Made by a program: the position numbers and the translations under genes. This document shows, piece by piece, positions 1-7,614 of a stretch of 64,000 bases of DNA. This DNA comes from CAYJLW01 sp964370965. Its GTDB lineage: Bacteria > Actinomycetota > Acidimicrobiia > UBA2766. Numbering within the stretch: the first letter of the stretch is position 1; each line of letters starts with the position of its first letter. The stretch covers positions 102,503 through 166,502 of the forward strand of contig CAYJLW010000001.1 of NCBI GenBank assembly GCA_964370965.1, written 5' to 3'. The notes below the pieces were generated by a model. It was not told the DNA's origin. It did no database searches and worked only from the letters and a program-made list of their open reading frames with translations.

Positions 1-6
1 CGCCGC

Positions 7-1014
7 GTGGCCGATCCCGCTGTTGCGTCCAGGCTCCCGGCGCCCTTTGCGCCCATGCTCGCGGTCGCCGCAGCGGCGGCCTTCGACGACGACGACTGGG
101 TCTTCGAACCGAAGCTCGACGGCGGGCGCGTTCTGGCCTTCGTGGATCGCGGAACCGTCACGCTGTGGGGCCGGCGGGTCCAGAACCAGACCGCCTGGTA
201 CCCCGAGCTCGCCCGGCTGGGCGCGGCCCTCCCCGGGGCCGAGACGGCGGTCCTCGACGGCGAGGTCGTCTGCGCGGGCGACGACGGGACACCGTCGTTC
301 TCACGCCTGCAGCACCGGTTCGGCGTCGTGGGCCCGTCCGCAGAGACCCTCGCCGACCACCCCGTGGCCTACGTGGCCTTCGACCTCCTCTGGCTGGACG
401 GGGAGGATCTCCGAGGGCTGCCCCTCGAAGAGCGCCGGGTCCGCTGCGACGCCGCCCTTGTGGAGGTCGCCGACCTCGCCCGCGCCCGGGCCGTGCGCGG
501 GGCCGGGAGGGCCCTCTTCGCGGAGGTCGCCGCCGCCGGTCTTGAGGGTGTCGTGGCGAAGCGCCTCGCATCCCGCTACCGGCCGGGGGTGCGGAGCCGG
601 GACTGGCTCAAGGTCAAGCTTCACGACGACGTCGACGTGGTGATATGCGGGTGGACGCAAGGCCGGGGGCGGCGGGCCGGGGGCATCGGCTCCCTTGTCA
701 TGGGTGCTCACGACGGCACCGGTCGCCTCGTCCACGTGGGCCAGGTCGGCACGGGCTTCAGCGACGACGACCTCGGCGTGCTCGCCGCCGGCCTCGGCCC
801 GCTGCGCACGGCGGAGAGCCCCTTCCCGGACGACTGGGACGTCCCCGAGGTCCCTGGCGTCACCTGGGTGCGTCCCGAGGTCGTGGCCGTCGTCCGCCAC
901 AGGGGATGGGGCGGCGAGGGCCGCCTACGGGCGCCGTCGTTCCTCGGTATCCGCTCCGACAAGGACCCCGAGGAGTGCGTGTTGGAGCCGCCGGAGGCCC
1001 CGGCGGCTACTTGA
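7..1014 (+). CDS. ATP-dependent DNA ligase (LigD/LigC-type ligase domain)
   Basis: Seals nicks or double-strand ends using ATP, and is the expected ligase of bacterial non-homologous end joining. The adenylation motif EPKLDGGR places the AMP-accepting lysine at residue 36. Motif III-like FDLLWLDGEDL, motif IV LEGVVAKR and motif V DWLKVK follow, then an OB-fold region from about residue 205 (DVVICGWTQGRG). The length of 335 aa matches a ligase domain alone; no polymerase or nuclease module is visible in frame. The GTG used lies 7 nt from the window edge, so an upstream extension or an earlier start cannot be excluded. Ku is encoded nearby on the other strand. The 3' end overlaps the convergent surface-protein gene by 8 nt. 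The family call is firm; LigC versus LigD is open. Confidence 0.88.
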   Translation: MADPAVASRLPAPFAPMLAVAAAAAFDDDDWVFEPKLDGGRVLAFVDRGTVTLWGRRVQNQTAWYPELARLGAALPGAETAVLDGEVVCAGDDGTPSFSRLQHRFGVVGPSAETLADHPVAYVAFDLLWLDGEDLRGLPLEERRVRCDAALVEVADLARARAVRGAGRALFAEVAAAGLEGVVAKRLASRYRPGVRSRDWLKVKLHDDVDVVICGWTQGRGRRAGGIGSLVMGAHDGTGRLVHVGQVGTGFSDDDLGVLAAGLGPLRTAESPFPDDWDVPEVPGVTWVRPEVVAVVRHRGWGGEGRLRAPSFLGIRSDKDPEECVLEPPEAPAAT

Positions 1015-1738
1015 CGGCTTTCACCGGGGAGAAGGCCACGAGAGCGGCTCCGGTGAGGGCGAGGGCCATCGCCACCGCCAGCCACGGCGCCGGGTCGTAG
1101 CCCGTCGCGGGCAGCGTGCCGGCGCCGGTGCTCGACACGGTGGTACCAGCCACGCCGGATGTCGCCGTGGGTGTGGGTGTCGGGGTGGGGTTGTTGCACG
1201 GCGGCGAGTCCGGCTGGTCGTACTGCATGCCGTCGATGATGTTGTTGAAGCCGAGTTGGTCCCACCCGGTGTCGAGCAGCTTCGGGATCACGGTACCCCC
1301 GCGGAAGAAGTCCACCTGGGAGGCGCACACCTTCTCGGCGGACGTGGGGAGTTGGACCTCCCAGTGGTACTCGCCCGGAGCCTGGAGCGTCTTGATGTCG
1401 TACTTGTACAGCGTCTGATTCGTGGGCCAGTGGCTGCCGTCGTCCTTGACGAAGACGGCCAACTGGACGGCGAGTGGGTCAGCGATCTCCGTACCGAGCA
1501 CGCAGTCGACGGAAGCGGTCGTTCCGCTGACCTTGATCCACTTGCCCCGTTCCCAGCGCGCACCGCCGAGCTCGAGGCAGTCGAGCGAGGGAGTGGCGCT
1601 CGGGGTGGCCGAGGGGGTGGGGGAGGGCGACGAATCCTCCGCCGCCGCGGGCGCGGCCAGACAAGCGACTACCGCGAGGGCGCCGGCAAGTGCGCGTATC
1701 GCGCGGATCGGGCTCGAAAGTGTCGTTCTCAACACCAT
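1007..1738 (-). CDS. Secreted LPATG-anchored surface protein, unknown function
   Basis: No catalytic domain is recognised. The N-terminus is a signal peptide (hydrophobic residues about 15-33, AAPAAAED cleavage region), followed by a Ser/Pro/Thr-rich linker. A central domain of about 130 residues with several cysteines follows (C54, C80, C138, C181). A PTPTPTPT linker precedes a canonical sorting signal: LPATG at 209-213, a hydrophobic segment at about 218-236 and a short tail with lysines. Sortase should therefore attach it to the cell wall. No sortase gene lies in this window. It sits between the ligase and Ku genes, on Ku's strand, 102 nt beyond the Ku stop, but nothing ties it to DNA repair. 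A CAATAT hexamer at 1752-1757 is a possible -10 element. Confidence 0.8.
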   Translation of the reverse strand: MVLRTTLSSPIRAIRALAGALAVVACLAAPAAAEDSSPSPTPSATPSATPSLDCLELGGARWERGKWIKVSGTTASVDCVLGTEIADPLAVQLAVFVKDDGSHWPTNQTLYKYDIKTLQAPGEYHWEVQLPTSAEKVCASQVDFFRGGTVIPKLLDTGWDQLGFNNIIDGMQYDQPDSPPCNNPTPTPTPTATSGVAGTTVSSTGAGTLPATGYDPAPWLAVAMALALTGAALVAFSPVKAVK

Positions 1739-1840
1739 AGGTCTTCGCCCATATTGGCACTTCTCCTGCCCGGATGTGCGAATCCCCCGACGGGTGGCGA
1801 CGACGGGGCCGTAGACACCCGACCCGTGCCCGCTCTCGCC

Positions 1841-2659
1841 TCAGCTCCCGGTGTCGGCCTGGCGGTCGTCTCTGCCCTCTCGCGCCCGGGCCCGCGCCAC
1901 GGAAGCCTGCAGCGCCTCCATGAGGTCGACGATCTTGCCCGCCGGTGCCGCTGCCGGGGCCAGGACCGCCTCTCCGGCGAGCTTGGCGTCGACGGCGGCG
2001 AGGATGCGTTCCCGGGTCTCGTCGTGGAAGCGCTCCGGCTCGAAGTGACCGGCGGTCGCCTCCACCAGTTGGCGGGCCATGGCGCGTTCGGCCTCCGTGA
2101 TCTCCGTCTCGCGCCCGGCGCCCTCGACGTCAGGCACCCGGATCTCGTCGGGCCAGAACATCGTCTCGAGGACGAACACGGCATCGCGGAGACGCAGGGT
2201 GGCGACGTACTGCTTTTCCCGGATCGCCATCCGGCACAGCGCCACGAGGCCGGACTCGGCGAGGGTCTCCGCGAGGAGCCGGTAGGCCTTCAGGGCGCCT
2301 TCGTCCTCGGGGCCGAGGTAGTACGACTTCCGGTAGTAGATGGGATCGACCTCGGCGAGGGGCACGAACGCCACGATGTCTATCGTCCGTGACGACTCCC
2401 CGTGGAGCTCGGCGAGCTCGTCGTCCGCGAACGTGACGTAGCGCCCCTTGCCCACCTCGTAGCCGCGGATGATCTCCTCGGGCGGCACCGGGCCGGCGTC
2501 CTCCTGGCCCTCCGCCACCTTCTGGTAGCGGATCCGGGCGCCGTCGGCGGCGCGGAGCTGGTGGAAACGAACCGACTTCTCCTCGGTCGCCGAGTACATG
2601 GCGACCGGTATCGTCACCAGCCCGAAGCTGATGGTTCCTTTCCACAACGCTCTTGCCAC
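1841..2659 (-). CDS. ku: Ku homodimeric DNA end-binding protein
   Basis: Bacterial Ku binds double-strand DNA ends and recruits the LigD-type ligase in non-homologous end joining. The N-terminus MARALWKGTISFGLV is diagnostic of the bacterial Ku beta-barrel family, and KSYYLGPEDEGALKAYRLL in the middle is also typical. The length of 272 aa is normal for the family. A basic C-terminal region could help ligase recruitment or DNA threading. The start is GTG at 2659, six bases after a TAGCAT -10 hexamer, so the message is probably leaderless. The uracil-DNA glycosylase gene diverges 51 bp away, and the ligase lies 0.8 kb downstream on the opposite strand, giving a compact end-joining neighbourhood. 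Confidence 0.95.
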   Translation of the reverse strand: MARALWKGTISFGLVTIPVAMYSATEEKSVRFHQLRAADGARIRYQKVAEGQEDAGPVPPEEIIRGYEVGKGRYVTFADDELAELHGESSRTIDIVAFVPLAEVDPIYYRKSYYLGPEDEGALKAYRLLAETLAESGLVALCRMAIREKQYVATLRLRDAVFVLETMFWPDEIRVPDVEGAGRETEITEAERAMARQLVEATAGHFEPERFHDETRERILAAVDAKLAGEAVLAPAAAPAGKIVDLMEALQASVARARAREGRDDRQADTGS

Positions 2660-2665
2660 ACCGAC

Positions 2666-2671
2666 ATGCTA
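2666..2671 (-). promoter_or_regulatory. Leaderless-type -10 element of ku
   Basis: TAGCAT on the minus strand ends 6 nt before the GTG start of ku. Transcription would begin at or next to the start codon. The same bases (CATGCTATGAG on the plus strand) lie where a -10 for the divergent glycosylase gene could be. Confidence 0.6.
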
Positions 2672-2710
2672 TGAGCGCTGCGGGAGGCTTGGTCACCGCT
2701 GGGGGACGTC

Positions 2711-3421
2711 TTGGCGTATTCGCGAAACCGAGATGCCACGGGGATCGACTCCCTGGAACGACTCCGGGCGGACGTCGTCGCATGCCGCCGCTGCCCCCGG
2801 CTCGTCGCCTGGCGGGAGGAAGTCGCCCGCCGGAAGCGGGCGGCGTTCGTCGGGTGGGACTACTGGGGGCGGCCCGTCCCGGGATTCGGCGACCCCGCGG
2901 CACGCCTGTACGTGCTCGGTCTCGCCCCCGCCGCGCACGGAGGCAACCGCACGGGCCGGGTCTTCACGGGCGACCGCTCCGGCGACTGGCTGTACGCGTC
3001 CCTCCATCGCTGCGGGTTCGCGAACCAGGCCCGTTCGGAGTCCTCCAGCGACGGCCTCCGCCTGTGCGACGCGTACGTCGCCGCTGCCGTGCGTTGCGCC
3101 CCGCCGGCGAACCGCCCCACGGTGGAGGAGAGGGAGAGCTGCGCCCCCTTCCTCGTCCGTGAGGTGGGCCTCCTGACCCGGCTTCGCGTCGTCGTCGCCC
3201 TCGGCGGCTTCGCCTGGGACGCGGCACTCCGCCACCTCGGGCCTGTGCGCCCGAAGCCTCGCTTCGGCCATGGGGCGGAGACGCCGCTCCCGGGGGGTGG
3301 GCGCCTGCTCGGCTCCTACCACCCCAGTCAGCAGAACACGTTCACGGGCCGGCTCACGCAGGACATGTTCGACAGCGTGTTCCGGCGGGCGAGGGACCTG
3401 CTCCGCTCCAAGGAGCCCTAG
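2711..3421 (+). CDS. Family 5 uracil-DNA glycosylase (UDGb)
   Basis: Removes uracil, and in characterised family members also hypoxanthine and other deaminated bases, from DNA to start base-excision repair. The motif GLAPAAHGGNRTGR is the family 5 active-site loop, which lacks the catalytic Asp of family 1, and HPSQQNTFTGRLT is the C-terminal motif carrying the conserved His. Cysteines C25 and C28 plus a later Cys pair (VRCAPP and ESCAPF) fit the iron-sulfur cluster of this family. The start is TTG at 2711, preceded by a GGGGGA ribosome-binding site about 4 nt upstream; no ATG or GTG fits as well. Divergent from ku with a 51-bp shared control region, so repair of deaminated bases and of breaks may be co-regulated. 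Confidence 0.88.
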   Translation: MAYSRNRDATGIDSLERLRADVVACRRCPRLVAWREEVARRKRAAFVGWDYWGRPVPGFGDPAARLYVLGLAPAAHGGNRTGRVFTGDRSGDWLYASLHRCGFANQARSESSSDGLRLCDAYVAAAVRCAPPANRPTVEERESCAPFLVREVGLLTRLRVVVALGGFAWDAALRHLGPVRPKPRFGHGAETPLPGGGRLLGSYHPSQQNTFTGRLTQDMFDSVFRRARDLLRSKEP

Positions 3422-3545
3422 TCGAAGGGGGTTGTCGCTACCGCTGTGGAGACCGCTGCGACGAGGACCAGTCCGGACGGAGTCGCTTCGGCCGGCGGTG
3501 CTTCAGGCGGGAGCGGGGCGGGAAGAGACTGGGTCGCACGACGTC

Positions 3546-3639
3546 CCGGGCGACGCCCGGCGCCCTGTCGGATCGGTACCTCTCGTAGGGGTGCACGACC
3601 TCTCCTGTGGCTGCGGTGGGGGGGCTGCGTTCAACGCAG
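3546..3639. other. Gap between convergent genes with two inverted repeats
   Basis: The 284-bp gap 3422-3705 separates the glycosylase gene from the convergent TetR-like gene, and I see no credible gene in it. It holds a GC hairpin (CCGGGC-gac-GCCCGG, 3546-3560) and a near-perfect palindrome, CTGCGTT-c-AACGCAG (3625-3639). The first may help terminate transcription. The second looks like an operator or cruciform, but no promoter is evident beside it. Confidence 0.35.
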
Positions 3640-3705
3640 GGATCGGCACGACAACGCCCGGAATTAGGGGCGGGTTCTCTTCCAGGGCCGGCGGGCGCCC
3701 AGCAG

Positions 3706-4368
3706 CTACACCTCGGCCTGGTCGGCCTCGGACACGTCAGCGAAGAGGCCCCCGAAGAGGACCGTACGGGCGGCGGCGGCCACGGCGTCGGGGTCGGCGT
3801 CCTCGGCCACGGCCTCGGCGGCGGCATCGACGACGCCGTTCACGAGTGCCGCCACCACATCCGCGCCCGCACTGCCGAGGCGCACGGCCCCCGCCTCGTT
3901 CCCCTCGGCGAGTATCTCGGCGAGGAGCTCCTCAGAGGTGCCCCTGAGGTCCTCGAAGTCGTCTTCCCACTCCTCGTCCAGGGCGGCGCCTTCCGCGAGG
4001 AGAGCCTCGAGGCGGGCGTCATGGCCAGCCTCGGCCCGTTCCACCCGGATGTCCACGTAGGCGGCGAGCTTCGACCGGGCGCCCCGGACCCCGGCGAGCT
4101 GGCGGGTGACGACGGCCATCTCGGCGAGCACCTCGCGTTCCAGGGCGGCGAGGAAGGCGGCCTCCTCGGAGTCGTAGGCGAGGTCGTCGCGCTCGATACC
4201 GAGAGTGAGGGCCACGGCATCGAGGTCGAGGGCCTCGATGCCGGCGGTGGCGACGAACTCGGCCACCAGCTCGAGCACGGGGTCGGGCGGCCCTTCGGCG
4301 ATGTCGTCTTCGGACCCGCCGGGTCCGCCCGGGAGGGGGCTGGGGTCGTGGATGCGCCTGTAGCCCAT
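3706..4368 (-). CDS. TetR-family-like transcriptional regulator (divergent)
   Basis: Predicted DNA-binding regulator, tentative. Residues of about 30-75 follow the TetR helix-turn-helix layout: a helix VLELVAEFVATAGIEALDL, then VALTLGIERDDLAYDSEEAAFLAALE in place of the usual IAARAGVSRGTLYHHFGSKEAL. The tyrosine/histidine/phenylalanine signature is degenerate and the protein is very acidic, so DNA binding is not certain. The remainder is helical, as expected of a ligand-binding domain. I chose ATG 4368 because a TAGAGT -10 hexamer ends exactly 6 nt upstream; the GTG at 4374 would touch the hexamer. The MFS transporter gene lies 164 bp upstream in the same orientation and is a plausible target. 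Confidence 0.55.
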   Translation of the reverse strand: MGYRRIHDPSPLPGGPGGSEDDIAEGPPDPVLELVAEFVATAGIEALDLDAVALTLGIERDDLAYDSEEAAFLAALEREVLAEMAVVTRQLAGVRGARSKLAAYVDIRVERAEAGHDARLEALLAEGAALDEEWEDDFEDLRGTSEELLAEILAEGNEAGAVRLGSAGADVVAALVNGVVDAAAEAVAEDADPDAVAAAARTVLFGGLFADVSEADQAEV

Positions 4369-4374
4369 GGGCAC

Positions 4375-4380
4375 ACTCTA
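4375..4380 (-). promoter_or_regulatory. Leaderless-type -10 element of the TetR-like gene
   Basis: TAGAGT ends 6 nt before ATG 4368. This spacing matches the other leaderless starts in the window and decides the start codon. Confidence 0.5.
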
Positions 4381-4498
4381 GAGACCCGCGGGTTCCCGGT
4401 GGGGCTGGCCCGATGCGTGGGTTCCAGGGACGTCTTCCGCGTGCGTGATCGCAGCGCCCGCGGCCTCTTCCTGCCTGGCGACCCGCGGCGCCGACTCC

Positions 4499-4534
4499 TG
4501 AGATCCGGTCCCGGCTCGTGGAGGCCGGATCTCA
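4499..4534 (-). terminator. Hairpin at the end of the MFS gene
   Basis: A perfect 10-bp inverted repeat, TGAGATCCGG / CCGGATCTCA, with a 16-nt loop. The TGA stop codon of the MFS gene is the first three bases of the stem on the minus strand. No U-tract follows, so it may work with Rho or as a 3'-end stabiliser. Confidence 0.55.
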
Positions 4535-5794
4535 AGGCTCGCCCCGCCCCCCGCCCGCGGGGCCGGGATCGGCGGCGATCTCGCCGATGACGTCCGCACC
4601 GGCGGTCTCCGGTAGGCCGCGCACGAGTGTGCCGGCCACCAGGAGGCCGCCGGCCCCGAAGAGGAACTGCGTGGCCGGGGCGACAGTGGCGGCGAGGGCG
4701 CCCACGACGAGGAGGCCCAGGGAGCCCGCGAGCACCTGGCAGGCGAGCACGAAGGACGTGCACGTCGCCCTCACCTCCGTGCTGAAGAGCTCCGCCAGGT
4801 AGGCCTGCGTGACGGCCGAGGTCGCAGCGAGGGACGCCACGATCAGCCAGTAGCCGGGGGCGAACGTGGCCCGGGAGCGGGTGAAGACGAGCACGGTGCC
4901 CCCGGCCATCATCGCGAAGGCCACGAGCAGGATCCGTCGCCGCCCAAGGCGGTCGCTGAGACGGCCTCCGATCAGGAAGCCCAGGAACCCCCACGGTCCC
5001 GCCCCGATCACGATCGCCGTGAACAGTCCCTTCCAGTGGTACGTGTCCTGGGCGAGTTGGGCGGCGTAGAGCGTGGCGGGCGTGACGAGGCAGCCGAAGG
5101 CGCCCGCCAGGACGGCGGCCCGCCAGAGCCGCGAGCGGTGCAGCCTGTCGACGTGGGGCCAGAAGCCGGCCTGCACCCGGTTCGATTCGCGGGCCACCTC
5201 GAACGCGCGGGTCTCGCCCAGGTTTCGTCTCAGGTAGGCCACGACTCCGAGGGGGAGGAGGGCGAAGAGGTAGAGGATCCGCCATCCCAGCGACGTGTCG
5301 TCGACGACGAGGAGGAGGAGGGCCACGGGTGCCCCCCCGATGCCGGAGATCATCCCCAGCATCGAGAGGCCCGCGCCGCGGCGGTCGGGGCGGATCTCCT
5401 CGGCGACGACGAGGGCGGCGAGGGACGACTCCACGGTGAGGAACACGCGGCAGACGGACTGCACGACGACGAAGGCGGCGAGTGACCAGGCCGCGGCGGT
5501 CAGGCCGGTGCTGAGCGTGAAAACCGCGATCGAGATCACGAGGAGGCGCTGGCGACCCCACTGGTCTGCGAGGCGCAGGAACGGCACACTGGCCAGGGAA
5601 GCGATCCGGATCACGGCCACACCGATGCCGAACACGGCCACCGAGACGCCGAGGCCCTTGGCCACGACGGGGCCGGCGACGCCGATGATCGTGGCGTCGT
5701 ACTGCTCGAAGAACCCGGCGAGGAGGAGCGGGGCGAGGACTCGCCTCTCGTGGGAGTCGAAGTCGAACATGCCTCGCACGTGGTGGAACGGCAC
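4532..5794 (-). CDS. Major facilitator superfamily transporter
   Basis: Twelve-helix secondary transporter in the inner membrane; substrate unknown. The length of 420 aa and repeated hydrophobic segments fit the MFS fold. The motif-A loop between helices 2 and 3 reads RLADQWGRQRLL, and its second-half equivalent is GGRLSDRLGRRRILL. FFEQYDATIIGVAGP in helix 1 resembles the sugar-porter / metabolite:H+ symporter branch, where an Asp in helix 1 is coupled to protons. The start is GTG 5794, six bases after a TAGAAC(T) hexamer; the alternative ATG is at 5770. The TetR-like gene downstream in the same orientation may respond to the transported compound. Divergent from the DUF167 gene. Confidence 0.85.
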   Translation of the reverse strand: MPFHHVRGMFDFDSHERRVLAPLLLAGFFEQYDATIIGVAGPVVAKGLGVSVAVFGIGVAVIRIASLASVPFLRLADQWGRQRLLVISIAVFTLSTGLTAAAWSLAAFVVVQSVCRVFLTVESSLAALVVAEEIRPDRRGAGLSMLGMISGIGGAPVALLLLVVDDTSLGWRILYLFALLPLGVVAYLRRNLGETRAFEVARESNRVQAGFWPHVDRLHRSRLWRAAVLAGAFGCLVTPATLYAAQLAQDTYHWKGLFTAIVIGAGPWGFLGFLIGGRLSDRLGRRRILLVAFAMMAGGTVLVFTRSRATFAPGYWLIVASLAATSAVTQAYLAELFSTEVRATCTSFVLACQVLAGSLGLLVVGALAATVAPATQFLFGAGGLLVAGTLVRGLPETAGADVIGEIAADPGPAGGGRGEP

Positions 5795-5800
5795 CGGGGA

Positions 5801-5813
5801 GTTCTACTAGTTC
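5801..5813. promoter_or_regulatory. Back-to-back leaderless promoters (MFS and DUF167 genes)
   Basis: The sequence AGTTCTACTAGTTCT carries TAGAAC(T) on the minus strand (5801-5806), 6 nt from the MFS GTG. It also carries TAGTTC(T) on the plus strand (5808-5813), 8 nt from the DUF167 ATG. The two -10 elements nearly overlap around a CTAG core, so RNA polymerase should occupy only one at a time. Confidence 0.5.
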
Positions 5814-5821
5814 TGGGCGGC

Positions 5822-6151
5822 ATGACCGAGCCCGCCGCCCTCTATGACGTCGCCGCCGGAGCCTGCGTGCTGCGCCTACACGTGCAGCCCGGCTCCGGTC
5901 GGGACGCCGTCGCCGGTGTGCACGGCGACGCGCTCAAGGTGCGGGTACGGGCCCGACCGCACGGCGGGGAGGCCAACGCCGCCGTCCTCGCCTTCCTCGC
6001 CGGGGCGCTCGAGGTGCCCAAGACGTCCCTGGTGCTGCTCTCCGGGGAGCGTTCCCGGGCCAAGCGCGTGCGGGTGCCCCTCGCCGCCGGCGTCCTCGAC
6101 GCCCGTCTCAGAGCGCTCCTGGACGCCACCCCGCGCCGGCGGCACCGCTGA
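5822..6151 (+). CDS. DUF167 / YggU family protein
   Basis: Small cytoplasmic protein of unknown role. The family hallmark is visible: LRLHVQPGSGRDAVAGVHGDALKVRVRARPHGGEANAAVLAFLAGALEVP, in which the VQPGS, LKVRVRA.P..GEAN and later SGERSRAKRV blocks match YggU-type proteins. It has 109 residues, about the usual 95-110. I placed the start at ATG 5822, eight bases after the TAGTTC(T) hexamer, rather than at an upstream in-frame ATG that would lie inside the divergent MFS gene. The permease gene ends 6 bp downstream on the other strand. Function is not known for the family, so only the family call is firm. Confidence 0.85.
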   Translation: MTEPAALYDVAAGACVLRLHVQPGSGRDAVAGVHGDALKVRVRARPHGGEANAAVLAFLAGALEVPKTSLVLLSGERSRAKRVRVPLAAGVLDARLRALLDATPRRRHR

Positions 6152-6157
6152 GCTCGC

Positions 6158-7504
6158 CTACGGCCCCGTGGCCACCCCGGGTCCGTCGGCGAGGGTGAGG
6201 CGCCGGCCCGTGCGCCGCCGGTACGCGTACTCGGCCACGAAGCTGAGCGCGAGCACGGCGAAGAGGACGATCCAGGTGGCGGCGGGCGCGGAGCGCACCA
6301 CGTAGATCATGAGGATCACGAACATCCCCCCGCAGGCGACGGTCGAGGCCACGATCACGAGGGGACGGGCTCCTGTCTCCCGGTGCAGCCGCAGGTGCGC
6401 CGCGTTCACTGCGGTGTACACGATGAGGAAGGCGGCGCTGCCCATCATCGCTATGGGCCCGAGCGGGAAGAAGAGCACGAAGGCGATCACCAGGCCCGCT
6501 GTGATGAACAGTCCCTCCCCGTTGTGGGACCACACCCGGCGGCTGAAGTCGGCCGGGAGTTGGCCGTCCTTGGCTATCTGGTAGCTCACGTTCGCGGCGC
6601 CGAAGAGCGTGGCGTTCACGGCCGACGAGGTGGAGAGGAGGGCGGCGACAGCCACGAGTGTGAATCCGAGCCGGCCGAGGAACGGCTTCGCCGCCTCCGC
6701 CAGGGCGTAGTCCTTGGACCTCACCATGTCGGGGATGCTCACGTTGCCGATGACCACGACCGAGACGGACACGTAGACGGCGATCACCAGGAACACCGCC
6801 ACATAGAGGGAGCGGGGGAGCTCTCGCCGCGGGTCGACCATGTGGCCGGCGGCGTTCGTGACGAGGCCGAACCCCTCGTATCCGATGAACAGCACGCCCG
6901 CGCCGAAGACGACGTCGATGCCGTTGGGCCACCCGGACACGGCCATCCGGCCCGCCTCGACGGTGAAGGCGCCGGCGGTGACGAACCCCACGAGTATGAG
7001 CACCTTCACGGCCACGATGGCGGTCTCCGCCCTGCCCATGGCGCCGACACTCACGAAGTTCAGGGCCGTGAAGAGCATGACCACGCCGACGGCGACGAGC
7101 TTCGGCGTGAATCCGGGAAGCCCCTTGGGGAGGAACGTCATCGCGTATCCGGCGAAACCGCTTGCGTAGAGGGCGATGGAGATGACGTAGGCCATGTACT
7201 GGAAGATGTTCAACGCTCCGCTGAGGACACCGTCGCCGAGGCCTTTGACGAGGAACTGCACGGCCCCGCCGACGCTCGGGTACCGCACGCCGAGCTTCAC
7301 GTAGGAGTAGGCGGACAGCAGGGCGACGACACCGCCGACGGCGAAGGAGACGGGCAGGGCAGACCCGCTCACCTCGGCCACGACGCCCAGGATCGCGAAG
7401 ATCCCGGCGCCGATCATTCCCCCGACCCCGATGCTCACCGCCGCCCAGAACCCGATCTCGCCCCTTGGGGCCGGGGCCGGGGACGGCCGGCTGCTGGATT
7501 CCAT
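6158..7504 (-). CDS. APC-superfamily amino acid permease
   Basis: Inner-membrane amino acid or polyamine transporter of the APC superfamily. Helix 1 has the unwound substrate-binding signature GVGGMIGAGIFAILG, and about twelve hydrophobic segments follow. GAGVLFIGYEGFGLVTNAA is typical of helix 6 and carries the glutamate often found there. I chose ATG 7504. A GAAGGAGG ribosome-binding site lies 3 nt upstream, and the more distal ATG at 7525 overlaps the probable -10 hexamer TCTAAT, so it would lie outside the transcript. The protein is then 448 aa. The ProA-like gene diverges upstream. The substrate is unknown; proline or glutamate-related compounds are only a guess from that neighbour. Confidence 0.85.
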   Translation of the reverse strand: MESSSRPSPAPAPRGEIGFWAAVSIGVGGMIGAGIFAILGVVAEVSGSALPVSFAVGGVVALLSAYSYVKLGVRYPSVGGAVQFLVKGLGDGVLSGALNIFQYMAYVISIALYASGFAGYAMTFLPKGLPGFTPKLVAVGVVMLFTALNFVSVGAMGRAETAIVAVKVLILVGFVTAGAFTVEAGRMAVSGWPNGIDVVFGAGVLFIGYEGFGLVTNAAGHMVDPRRELPRSLYVAVFLVIAVYVSVSVVVIGNVSIPDMVRSKDYALAEAAKPFLGRLGFTLVAVAALLSTSSAVNATLFGAANVSYQIAKDGQLPADFSRRVWSHNGEGLFITAGLVIAFVLFFPLGPIAMMGSAAFLIVYTAVNAAHLRLHRETGARPLVIVASTVACGGMFVILMIYVVRSAPAATWIVLFAVLALSFVAEYAYRRRTGRRLTLADGPGVATGP

Positions 7505-7507
7505 GGG

Positions 7508-7529
7508 CCTCCTTCGGGCGGCCATTAGA
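7508..7529 (-). promoter_or_regulatory. -10 element and ribosome-binding site of the APC permease
   Basis: TCTAAT (7524-7529) lies about 20 nt upstream of ATG 7504, with GAAGGAGG at 7508-7515 between them. The spacing from GGAGG to ATG is only 3 nt. Together they exclude ATG 7525. Confidence 0.5.
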
Positions 7530-7614
7530 CACGCTGGAGGGCCTCGCCGTCGACGACCCGGCCGGGTGCGGAACCGGCTGGGAGGAACGGCGGGTCACGC
7601 GCGAACCTGTGGCC

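Noticed and set aside
3446..3667. Possible 73-codon gene in the gap before the TetR-like gene
   Set aside because: No ribosome-binding site or promoter, and Arg/Gly-rich non-coding-like composition. The gap is better explained as a convergent intergenic region.
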